Of a DNA stretch of 64,000 nucleotides, positions 25,063 to 32,823 are shown piece by piece. The DNA is from Nocardiopsis sp. FIRDI 009 (lineage in GTDB: Bacteria; Actinomycetota; Actinomycetes; Streptosporangiales; Streptosporangiaceae). The position numbers and the translations under genes were made by a program. The notes beneath the pieces were generated by a model. It did not search any database, was not told the DNA's origin, and saw nothing but the letters and a program-made list of their open reading frames with translations. Where the stretch lies: positions 62,001-126,000 of the forward strand of contig NZ_QPNC01000021.1 of assembly GCF_003386285.1 (NCBI RefSeq), in the 5' to 3' direction. Numbering within the stretch: position 1 is the first letter of the stretch; each line of letters begins with the position of its first letter.

Positions 25063-26508
25063 ATGGCAACTCCACAGCAGGACACGGGCAGCGTCACCGG
25101 GCAGCGGCCGGGACTGGCCGCGCACATCGCGGCGGTCCAGCGGCTGCGCCGCGAGTACCGGGCACTGCCCGAGGGCGCCCCCGTGCGGCTGGCCAAGCCC
25201 ACCTCCAACCTCTTCCGCTTCCGCGAACCGACCACCGCGCCGCCGCTGGACGTGTCCGCCTTCTCCGGCGTCATCTCCATCGACCCGGTGGAGCGCCTGG
25301 CCGACGTGGGCGGGATGACCACCTACGAGGAGCTCGTCGCCGCGACCCTCCCGCACGGCCTCATGCCGCTCGTCGTCCCCCAGCTGCGCACCATCACCCT
25401 CGGCGGCGCGGTCACCGGTCTCGGCATCGAGTCCTCGTCCTTCCGCAACGGCCTGCCCCACGAGTCCGTCCAGGAGATGGAGATCCTGACCGGCGGCGGC
25501 GACGTCGTCACGGCCACCCGCGACAACGAGCACGCCGACCTCTTCCACGGCTTCCCCAACTCCTACGGCACGCTCGGTTACAGCCTGCGCCTGCGGATCG
25601 AACTCGAACCGGTCTCCCCCTACGTGCACCTTCGCCACCTGCGGTTCCACGACGCGGCCGAGGCCATGGACGCCCTCGCGCGGATCTGCGCCGACGCCGA
25701 GCACGACGGTCAGCCGGTCGACTTCGTGGACGGGGTCGCCTTCGGCCCCGACGAGCTCTACCTCAGCCTGGCCCGATTCACCGACCAGGCCCCCTGGACC
25801 AGCGACTACACCGGCACCGACATCTACTACCGGTCCATCCGGCGCCACGCGGGCAACGGCCCCGGCGACTACCTCACCATCCACGACTACCTGTGGCGGT
25901 GGGACACCGACTGGTTCTGGTGCTCGCGCGCCTTCGGCACCCAGCACCCTCTCGTCCGGCCGCTGTGGCCGCGCTCCCTCAAGCGCTCCGACGTCTACCG
26001 CAGGCTCGTCGCCTGGGACCGCCGCACCGACTTCTCCCGCCTGCTCAACCACTACCGGGGCAGGCGCCCCCAGGAGCCGCTCATCCAGGACATCGAGGTC
26101 GGTGTGGAGCGCGGCGCGGAGTTCCTGGAGTTCTTCCACTCCGAGATCGGCATGAGCCCCGTGTGGATGTGTCCCCTGCGGCTGCGTGAACCCCGGTCGT
26201 CCCGGACGGCGGAGGGCGAACACGTGTGGCCGCTCTACCCCCTCGACAACGACCGCCTCTACGTCAACTTCGGGTTCTGGGGGCTGGTCGACATGCTGCC
26301 CCGCCAACGCCGGGCACACCACAACCGCCTGGTGGAGGAGGAGGTCGCGCGGCTCGGCGGCCACAAGTCCCTGTACTCGGACTCCTTCTACACCGAGGAC
26401 GAGTTCTGGCGGCTCTACAACGGGCCCGTCTACTCCCGTCTCAAGGAGTCCTACGACCCCGGGGGACGGTTGCTCGACCTGTACGCCAAGTGCGTGCGCA
26501 ACCGCTGA
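25063..26508 (+). CDS. tmsA: FAD-dependent reductase TmsA for 10-methyl fatty acids
   Basis: 481 aa FAD-binding oxidoreductase of the PCMH/DELTA24-sterol-reductase type. The FAD domain (~residues 50-185) includes DVGGMTTYEELVAATLPHG and the loop LGGAVTGLGIESSSFRNGLPHE. The C-terminal half is rich in aromatic residues (DYLWRWDTDWFWCSRAFG; LYVNFGFWG). Directly followed by a cyclopropane-synthase-type methyltransferase, this is the tmsA-tmsB arrangement known from mycobacteria (bfaA/bfaB) and other actinomycetes. There TmsB makes a 10-methylene lipid chain and TmsA reduces it to the 10-methyl (tuberculostearic) form. Start ATG 25063 with GGAAGCGGGAAG upstream. Assignment rests on pairing plus family. 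Confidence 0.85.
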   Translation: MATPQQDTGSVTGQRPGLAAHIAAVQRLRREYRALPEGAPVRLAKPTSNLFRFREPTTAPPLDVSAFSGVISIDPVERLADVGGMTTYEELVAATLPHGLMPLVVPQLRTITLGGAVTGLGIESSSFRNGLPHESVQEMEILTGGGDVVTATRDNEHADLFHGFPNSYGTLGYSLRLRIELEPVSPYVHLRHLRFHDAAEAMDALARICADAEHDGQPVDFVDGVAFGPDELYLSLARFTDQAPWTSDYTGTDIYYRSIRRHAGNGPGDYLTIHDYLWRWDTDWFWCSRAFGTQHPLVRPLWPRSLKRSDVYRRLVAWDRRTDFSRLLNHYRGRRPQEPLIQDIEVGVERGAEFLEFFHSEIGMSPVWMCPLRLREPRSSRTAEGEHVWPLYPLDNDRLYVNFGFWGLVDMLPRQRRAHHNRLVEEEVARLGGHKSLYSDSFYTEDEFWRLYNGPVYSRLKESYDPGGRLLDLYAKCVRNR

Positions 26509-26567
26509 CACCGCAGACACCGGGCGGCCCCCTCCAGGGGCGCGCCCGGGAGAGGGAGGACGAGAAC

Positions 26568-27902
26568 GTGCGGCTTGCAGAGATCTTCGAGCGGGTCGTC
26601 GGCCCCGACGCGCCCATCCGCTTCACCGCCTACGACGGCAGCTCCGCGGGGGACCCGGGCTCCGACGTCGCCCTCCACGTGCGCACGCCGGTCGCCGTCA
26701 ACTATCTGGCCCAGTCCCCGAACGCGGTCGGCCTCACCCGCGCCTACGTGTCCGGCCACCTGGACCTGGAGGGCGACATGTACACCGCCCTGCGGCGCAT
26801 GTCCGACTTCGTCCTCGCCACGGGGGTCAACCTCTCCCTCGGCGACCTGGTCGGCATCGTCCGCTCCGTGGGCTGGGTCAAGTTCGTCAACCGCGTGGCA
26901 CCGCCACCGCAGGAGATGACCCGGGGCAGACTCGCGTCCCTGGGCTGGCGGCACTCCAAGAGCCGTGACGCCGAGGTCATCCACCACCACTACGACGTGT
27001 CCAACGACTTCTACGAGCTGGTGCTGGGCCCGTCCATGACCTACACCTGCGCCGTCTTCGACGACGAGGACGGCGCGCTGGACCGGGTGGGAGAGGAGGG
27101 CGCCGCGCCGAAGGCGTCGTCCGAGGCCGGTGCGGGGCGACGGAGGGGCGGCGCGCTGGAGAGCGCCCAGTTCCGCAAGTACGAGCTGGTCTCCCGCAAA
27201 CTCGGCCTGGAGCGGGGCATGCGCCTGCTCGACGTCGGCTGCGGGTGGGGCGGCATGGTCATGCACGCCGCCCGCGAGTACGGGGTCAAGGCGCTGGGCG
27301 TCACCCTGTCCAAGGAACAGGCGGACTGGGCGGCCAAGCGGATCGCCCAGGAGGGGCTCTCGGAGCTGGCCGAGGTCCGTCACATGGACTACCGGGACGT
27401 CCCCGACGGCAGCTACGACCGGATCAGCTCGATCGGGCTGACCGAGCACATCGGCGCGCGCAACCTGGACCCCTACTTCGCGTCCCTGTACGCCAAGCTC
27501 GTCCCCGGCGGCCGCCTGCTCAACCACTGCATCACCCGCCCGCGCAACGACCTCAAGCCCATGGACACCAAGGGGGTCATCAACCGGTACGTGTTCCCCG
27601 ACGGTGAGCTGGAGGGGCCGGGCACCATCCAGACCGCGATGAACGACGCCGGGTTCGAGATCCGCCACCAGGAGAACCTGCGCGAGCACTACGCCCTCAC
27701 ACTCCGCCACTGGGGCGCCAACCTCGACCGGAACTGGGACGAGGCGGTCTCCCTGGTGGGTGAGGGCACCGCCCGGGTGTGGCGGCTGTACATGGCCGGA
27801 TGCGTGCTCGGCTTCGAGCGCAACGTCGTGCAGCTGCACCAGATCCTCGGCGTCCGTCTGGACGGCACCGACGCCCACCTGCCGCTGCGTCCCGCGTTCT
27901 GA
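26568..27902 (+). CDS. tmsB: Fatty-acid methyltransferase TmsB (cyclopropane-synthase family)
   Basis: 444 aa. The N-terminal ~140 residues (ALHVRTPVAVNYLAQSPNAV, GLTRAYVSGHLDLEGD) are the lipid-binding region of CFA synthases. IHHHYDVSNDFYELVLGPSM and the SAM-binding LLDVGCGWGG (~residue 221) then define the methyltransferase domain, with GVTLSKEQADWA and SIGLTEHIG further on. It would add a methylene to C10 of oleoyl chains in phospholipids, before reduction by TmsA. Start GTG 26568 with GGGAGGA 8 bases upstream. A ~25-residue Gly/Arg/Ser-rich insertion (about 174-199) lies between CAVFDDEDG and the region before the SAM motif. A terminator follows. Confidence 0.88.
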   Translation: MRLAEIFERVVGPDAPIRFTAYDGSSAGDPGSDVALHVRTPVAVNYLAQSPNAVGLTRAYVSGHLDLEGDMYTALRRMSDFVLATGVNLSLGDLVGIVRSVGWVKFVNRVAPPPQEMTRGRLASLGWRHSKSRDAEVIHHHYDVSNDFYELVLGPSMTYTCAVFDDEDGALDRVGEEGAAPKASSEAGAGRRRGGALESAQFRKYELVSRKLGLERGMRLLDVGCGWGGMVMHAAREYGVKALGVTLSKEQADWAAKRIAQEGLSELAEVRHMDYRDVPDGSYDRISSIGLTEHIGARNLDPYFASLYAKLVPGGRLLNHCITRPRNDLKPMDTKGVINRYVFPDGELEGPGTIQTAMNDAGFEIRHQENLREHYALTLRHWGANLDRNWDEAVSLVGEGTARVWRLYMAGCVLGFERNVVQLHQILGVRLDGTDAHLPLRPAF

Positions 27903-27909
27903 GCGCGCG

Positions 27910-27946
27910 CCGGTGCCCCCTCCTGTTCGCCGGGAGGGGACACCGG
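27910..27946 (+). terminator. Terminator of the tms operon
   Basis: CCGGTGCCCCCTCC (27910-27923) pairs with 27933-27946, one mismatch, loop of 9. Confidence 0.75.
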
Positions 27947-28029
27947 CCCGTCAGCCACGCGCGGACGGTTCCCGGGCGGCATGATGGGAGCAGTCACACC
28001 GGCCAGCAGCACCGTGAAGGGACCCGACC

Positions 28030-28527
28030 GTGTCCTCCGAACCCTCCGACGAGAACGTGCCCCAGAACGGCGAGACCCCCGCGCCCGACCTGCCCGACCA
28101 CGTCAAGCGCACCGCGATCGCGCTCGTGGGCGCCTATGCCGACCGCAACCGGGACGAACTCGACGAGGTGATCCCCCAGGCGGCCGACGACGTCGACGAC
28201 GTGATGTCGGAGCTGAAGGTCATCGCCGCCTTCCTGAGCCGCCGGGTCCAGCAGACCGGCGTGGTGTGGAAGCCAGCCGACTCGCGTGAGGCCGTCGCCC
28301 GCACGGTCGCCGAGATGCTCCCGCCCGAGCTGGAGTTCGCCGTCAGCACCGCCTGGGAGGCGCACTCCGTCGGCGAGGAGGAGGCCGCCGAGCGCATCTC
28401 CCAGGGCGATCCCATGGTCTTCGTGCACATGCTCGCCGCGTTCAGCGCGGCCATCGGACTGGCCGTGTACCGGCGCCCCGAACTCGTGGCCACGCTCCGC
28501 CAGGTGACCGGGCTCGCGGAGGACTGA
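28030..28527 (+). CDS. Conserved hypothetical protein, 165 aa
   Basis: Acidic N-terminal tail (~25 residues), then an all-helical domain: HVKRTAIALVGAYADRNRDELDEVI, DDVDDVMSELKVIAAFLSRRV, AEMLPPELEFAVSTAWEAHS, DPMVFVHMLAAFSAAIGLAVYRR. Function unknown. Start GTG 28030 with GAAGGGA upstream. A terminator lies just before it (27910) and just after, so it is its own transcription unit and not part of the tms operon. Confidence 0.7.
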   Translation: MSSEPSDENVPQNGETPAPDLPDHVKRTAIALVGAYADRNRDELDEVIPQAADDVDDVMSELKVIAAFLSRRVQQTGVVWKPADSREAVARTVAEMLPPELEFAVSTAWEAHSVGEEEAAERISQGDPMVFVHMLAAFSAAIGLAVYRRPELVATLRQVTGLAED

Positions 28528-28530
28528 CGG

Positions 28531-28556
28531 CGGCCCCGGCGCGGACGCCGGGGCCG
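28531..28556 (+). terminator. Terminator, 11-bp perfect stem
   Basis: CGGCCCCGGCG (28531-28541) and its complement (28546-28556) around CGGA, 3 bases after the stop. Confidence 0.8.
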
Positions 28557-28671
28557 TCTCCTCCTAACGGCTGAGACACAAGGACGTGTTGTTTACTTCA
28601 CACGGGGCGCTTCCTTGCGTAGGTTTCCTACCACCGCCCGGGGACCCTCGACAGCAACGGGAGGCGCGCCG

Positions 28672-29955
28672 ATGGCACGCAGACGAGCACACACCCACGT
28701 TCACCTCCCCGCCGCGGCGATGGCCCTGACCCTCGTCGCCACCGCCTGCGGTGCGGGCACGGGCGGCGGCCCCGTGTCCGAGACCCTCGTCGTCTGGATC
28801 ATGGAGGGCACCAACCCCGACGAGACCGCCTACTTCGACGCGGCCAACACGGAGTTCACCAAGCGGACGGGTGTCGAGGTCGACGTCGAGTTCGTCCCGT
28901 GGAGCGACGCCCAGAACAAGATCTCCACCGCCATCGCCGGGGGGACGGTGCCCGACGTGGTCGAACTCGGCACGACCTTCGTCCCCGGGTTCGCCGACTC
29001 CGGCGCCCTGCACGACCTGTCCGACTACATCGACGACCCCTACGTCTACACCCAGAGCCTGCTCCGGATGGGGCAGATCGACGACCGGATCTACGGGGTG
29101 CCGTGGTACGCGGCCATCCGCTCCATCGTCTACCGCACCGACATCTTCGCCGAACACGACCAGGAGGTCCCCGAGAACTGGGCCGAGCTGCGGGAGACCG
29201 CCATCGCGCTCTCCGAGGCGGAGGAGGACATGATCGCCTTCCCGGTCCCCGGCGACGCGCAGTACTCGGTCATGCCCTGGATCTGGGGCGGCGGCGCGGA
29301 GCTCGCCGTTCAGACGTCCGACGGCACGTGGGTGTCGGAGATCGACAGCGACGGCGGCCGCGCCGGGATGGCCTTCTTCACCGGCCTGGCCCTGGAGGAC
29401 GGCGTCTCCACCACCGGCGCGGTGAACTGGAACGAGATCGACGTGATGGAGTCCCTGGCCGAGGAGCGGACCATCATGGCGATCTCCGGCAGCAACAACC
29501 CCAAGGCGATCCTGGAGTCCAACCCCGACCTGGAGGGCAGGCTCGGCGTCTTCGTCATCCCGGGGCGGGAGGGCGGCTACACCGACTCCTTCGCGGGCGG
29601 TTCCCTCCTGTCGGTGTTCGAGGGGACCGGTCGGGAGGACGTCGCCTGGGAGTACGTCGACCACCTGACCAGCCACGAGTTCTCGTCGCGCTGGGCCGAG
29701 GAGACCGGGTTCTTCCCGGCGCGAGCGGCGGCGGTGACCGCCTTCGCCGAGTCCGAGGACCCGCTGGTCCGGCCCTTCGCCGTCCAGCTCAGCGCGGCCA
29801 GCCGCGGCACCCCGGTCGCCCCGGCCTGGGGGCGGGTGGAGTCCGAGAAGGTCATCGTCGCCATGCAGCAGAGCATCCTCAACGGTGACGCCACCGTGGA
29901 GGAGGCCACCGCGAGGGCCGCCGACGAGGTCGAGCGCATCCTCAACGGGGGCTGA
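28672..29955 (+). CDS. Sugar ABC transporter substrate-binding lipoprotein (second importer)
   Basis: 427 aa family 1 solute-binding protein. Lipobox LVATAC puts the lipidated Cys at residue 26, directly after a short signal. Conserved family features: ANTEFTKRTGVEVDVEFVPW, TVPDVVELGTTFVPGFADSG, YGVPWYAAIRSIVYRTDIF. Start ATG 28672 with GGGAGGCG upstream. Permeases follow at 29958 and 31483. The importer is separate from that at 6393; the two binding proteins differ clearly, so another sugar is likely. No regulator gene is adjacent. Confidence 0.92.
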   Translation: MARRRAHTHVHLPAAAMALTLVATACGAGTGGGPVSETLVVWIMEGTNPDETAYFDAANTEFTKRTGVEVDVEFVPWSDAQNKISTAIAGGTVPDVVELGTTFVPGFADSGALHDLSDYIDDPYVYTQSLLRMGQIDDRIYGVPWYAAIRSIVYRTDIFAEHDQEVPENWAELRETAIALSEAEEDMIAFPVPGDAQYSVMPWIWGGGAELAVQTSDGTWVSEIDSDGGRAGMAFFTGLALEDGVSTTGAVNWNEIDVMESLAEERTIMAISGSNNPKAILESNPDLEGRLGVFVIPGREGGYTDSFAGGSLLSVFEGTGREDVAWEYVDHLTSHEFSSRWAEETGFFPARAAAVTAFAESEDPLVRPFAVQLSAASRGTPVAPAWGRVESEKVIVAMQQSILNGDATVEEATARAADEVERILNGG

Positions 29956-29957
29956 AC

Positions 29958-30971
29958 GTGGGCTCACCGGTCGGGCTGGGTGACCCGCGTGCGACACAGG
30001 AGGCCGTCCGCGGCGCCGAGGGGACGCCTCCGCCGAGGAGGCGCCGTCGGTGGCGACCGCCGCTCCCGCGCACGGGGGTGCGCGGGGCCCTCATGCCGTG
30101 GGCGCTGCTCGCGCCCGCGCTGACGGTCGTCGGGGTGCTCCTGCTGTTCCCCCTCGGACGCGTCGTGTGGCTGTCCTTCCGCGACTTCCACCTGCGCAAC
30201 CTGGTCTCCGGGGAGTCCGACCCCGTCGGCTTCGACAACTACACGGCGCTCCTGGCCGACCCGTACCTGTGGCGGGTCGCCCTGCCCAACACGGTGGTGT
30301 TCGCCGCGGTCGCGGTGGTCTCGACCGTGGTCCTGGGCACCCTGGTGGCACTGCTGCTGTCCACGTTGCGCCCGCTCACCCGGGTGGTCGTCGTCTCCTG
30401 CGTGATGGTGGCCTGGGCGATGCCCGCGGTCAGCGGCACGTACGTGTGGATCTGGATCTTCGACGTCGACGAGGGCGTCGTGGCCCAGGCGCTGAAGTCC
30501 CTCGGCCTGCTCGGCCCCGAGGGGTACAACTGGTTCGGCGACCGCCTGCTGTTCTACGCGATCGTCACGCTCAACGTGGTGCACAGCGGCTTCCCGTTCG
30601 TGGCGGTCACGGTACTGGCGGGGCTGCTGACCGTGCCCGGGGAACTGTACGAGGCGGCGCTGATCGACGGCGCGGGCGCCTGGCGGCGCTTCTGGCACGT
30701 CACCTTCCCCCTGCTGCGCCCGGTGTTCGCGGTGGTGACCGTGCTCTCCACGATCTGGGACTTCAAGGTGTTCGCGCAGATCTACCTCATGCCCGGAGGG
30801 GACGTCGGCGGATCGCGGATGCTGAACCTGGGCGTGTGGGCCTACGTGCGCTCCTTCGGCCACAACGACTACGGGGCGGGGTCGGCCGTCGCGGTCCTGC
30901 TCACCCTGCTCCTGCTGGGGATCACGGTGCTGTACCTGCGCGCCCTGTTCCGGGAGGAGGAGCCGCGATGA
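29958..30971 (+). CDS. Sugar ABC transporter permease, MalF type (second importer)
   Basis: 337 aa; a ~35-residue Arg/Pro-rich head, then six transmembrane helices. EAA loop LYEAALIDGAGAWRRFWHVT (~residues 230-249). Starts 2 bases after the binding-protein stop (GTG 29958). Its TGA is overlapped by an ATG (30968) that opens only a dead-end frame, as if a coupled second permease once began there. Confidence 0.9.
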   Translation: MGSPVGLGDPRATQEAVRGAEGTPPPRRRRRWRPPLPRTGVRGALMPWALLAPALTVVGVLLLFPLGRVVWLSFRDFHLRNLVSGESDPVGFDNYTALLADPYLWRVALPNTVVFAAVAVVSTVVLGTLVALLLSTLRPLTRVVVVSCVMVAWAMPAVSGTYVWIWIFDVDEGVVAQALKSLGLLGPEGYNWFGDRLLFYAIVTLNVVHSGFPFVAVTVLAGLLTVPGELYEAALIDGAGAWRRFWHVTFPLLRPVFAVVTVLSTIWDFKVFAQIYLMPGGDVGGSRMLNLGVWAYVRSFGHNDYGAGSAVAVLLTLLLLGITVLYLRALFREEEPR

Positions 30972-31021
30972 CCGGACGGCCCGCGAACGCGGCGGCGGGA
31001 GGGGACGGGGTCCGGCCCCGG

Positions 31022-31309
31022 TCAGGCGGCCCCCTCGATGAGCTTCTCGCGGACCCGCCGCCAGTCCACCGAGGCCAGGGGGCGCCGGTCCAGGTCCTCC
31101 AGGACCGCGTTCATCGTGCGCAGGTCGTACTCCTCCAGGGGGCGTCCGTCGTCGTGGCTCCGGTTCACCAGGTTGTTCACGTACACGAACAGGCGCTGCC
31201 CGGAGGGGTCGGCCAGGGCGTGGCGCACGGCGCTGTCGCGGAACCGCGCGTCGTGCGGGATCCAGCTGATGACGACCTCGGTGGGGGAGGGGCCGGCGGA
31301 CTCGCTCAC
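31022..31309 (-). CDS. Small hypothetical protein on the opposite strand, inside the sugar operon
   Basis: 95 aa, acidic N-terminus, then VVISWIPHDARFRDSAVRHAL, a hydrophobic YVNNLV stretch and a charged C-terminal helix (TMNAVLEDLDRRPLASVDWRRVREKLIEG). No family recognised. The plus-strand frames over the same bases are Arg/Ser-rich and implausible as proteins, which favours this one. Start GTG 31309. It lies head-on between the two permease genes of the importer, so its transcript would oppose the operon. Confidence 0.6.
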   Translation of the reverse strand: MSESAGPSPTEVVISWIPHDARFRDSAVRHALADPSGQRLFVYVNNLVNRSHDDGRPLEEYDLRTMNAVLEDLDRRPLASVDWRRVREKLIEGAA

Positions 31310-31482
31310 GGCCTCACTCCGCCGTCTCCGATGACCACGCCGACACGGCCGTCACCCCTTCTTCACTCGTCTCACCTCGGCGCCACGGGCGCCCCTCCAC
31401 GAACAGAGCAGGAGTCTAACGGCCCCCTTCCGGCGGTCCACCACCCGACCAGGTCCGGTGCGGGGCACCGGGGAGAGGAGCC

Positions 31483-32382
31483 GTGTTGGGCACGCGTGTA
31501 ACCGCACCCGACGTGCGTCGGCGGGACGAACGGAGCGTGCGGACCCGCCGCGGGGGCGGGGCGCCCCGGACCCTCCGGAGGGCGGGCCGGGCGGCCGGGG
31601 TGGCGGCCCTGTTGGCCTTCACTCTCTTCCCCGTCTACTTCATGCTGGTCAGCGCCTTCTCCGATCGGAGCACCTCAGGGACGGGCGCGCTGGTGCCGAG
31701 GGACGTCACGTTCGAGAACTTCACGTACGTGATGACCGAGGGCGACTTCACGCTCTACCTGCGCAACTCGCTGGCGGTCGCCTCGATCACCGTCGTGGGG
31801 GCGTGCCTCCTGGCGCTGCTGGCCTCGGTGGCCGTGGCGCGGTTCCGGTTCCGGTTCCGGACGTCGGTGCTCGTGCTCGTCCTCGTCGTGCAGATGGTGC
31901 CGCTGGAGGCCCTGGTCATCCCGCTGTTCCTCCAGGTGCGCGACCTGCGGATGCTCAACACGGTGCTGGGGTTGGGCGTGGTGTACGTGGCGCTGTCGCT
32001 GCCCCTGGCGGTGTGGATGCTGCGCGGGTTCGTGGCCGCGGTGCCCCGGGAGGTCGAGGAGGCCGCCTACATCGACGGCGCGTCGTGGCCGCGCATGTTC
32101 TGGTCGGTGCTCCTGCCCCTCGTCGCGCCGGGCCTGGTGGCCACGGCGATCTTCTCGTTCATCCTGGCGTGGAACGAGTTCGTGCTGGCCCTGACCTTCA
32201 TGCAGCAGAGCGACCGGTACACGGTGGCGGTGGGGCTGCGCCAGTTCTTCGGCCAGTACGCCAACGAGTGGGGGCACGTCATGGCCGCGTCCACGATCAT
32301 CACGCTCCCGGTGATGGTCTTCTTCATCCTGGTGCAGCGCTGGCTGGTCGCCGGCCTCGTCCAGGGCGCGGTGAAGGGCTGA
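31483..32382 (+). CDS. Sugar ABC transporter permease, MalG type (second importer)
   Basis: 299 aa. Arg-rich head (~30 residues), then six helices with the EAA loop EVEEAAYIDGASWPRMFWSV (~residues 190-209). Start GTG 31483 with GGAGAGGAG upstream. Normally this gene would overlap the end of the first permease. Here 511 bases and a reverse-strand gene intervene, so it may need its own promoter (a plausible site lies in the ~170 bases before it). Confidence 0.9.
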   Translation: MLGTRVTAPDVRRRDERSVRTRRGGGAPRTLRRAGRAAGVAALLAFTLFPVYFMLVSAFSDRSTSGTGALVPRDVTFENFTYVMTEGDFTLYLRNSLAVASITVVGACLLALLASVAVARFRFRFRTSVLVLVLVVQMVPLEALVIPLFLQVRDLRMLNTVLGLGVVYVALSLPLAVWMLRGFVAAVPREVEEAAYIDGASWPRMFWSVLLPLVAPGLVATAIFSFILAWNEFVLALTFMQQSDRYTVAVGLRQFFGQYANEWGHVMAASTIITLPVMVFFILVQRWLVAGLVQGAVKG

Positions 32383-32418
32383 GTCCGGTCCGTCGCCCCC
32401 GCCCCGGACCCGAACGCC

Positions 32419-32640
32419 GAGGGTGCGCGGCGGCTGGCCCCGCACTGCGGGGCCGCCCGTGCCGCCTACAACCGGGCGGTGGCGCGGGTGCCGGCCTCCT
32501 GGGACCACCGGGCGGCCGAGTCCTCCTAGGGGGTCCCCGAGGACGGGCGCGCTCCGTGGCGGCCTCCCGCAGGACCGGTGCCGGAGTGGCCGCAGACCGG
32601 GGCAGGCCGGTGTCGAAGCCCCGTGGAGCCGATCATGAGG
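32419..32640 (+). pseudogene. Degraded TnpB/OrfB-type transposon protein fragment
   Basis: Reading from 32419 gives ...RRLAPHCGAARAAYNRAVAR... then DHRAAESS-stop-GVPEDGRAPWRP. The HCGAAR-AYN-AVARV and AAE-S-[Y]-GVPED-R-APW pattern recalls the N-terminal part of IS200/IS605-type TnpB proteins, with a TAG (32527) where Tyr would be expected. No start, no catalytic RuvC part, no ends recognised. The rest of the gap to 32823 shows only a CACCACGC hairpin near 32740 and no gene. The family call is from pattern memory. Confidence 0.4.
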
Positions 32641-32823
32641 CCCGCCTCCCGCCCCGGCCGTCGCGCGCCGGGGCGGGGGAGCCGAACCCGCCCCGGCGCG
32701 GGAAGGACGCGGGAGACCGTCGTCAGGACACCACCACGCGGCGCGTGGTGCGGTGACACCGGCACGGACCCTCCGGGCGGAGACGTCCGGGACGCTGATC
32801 TCTGACTACGGAACCGGTGACGG

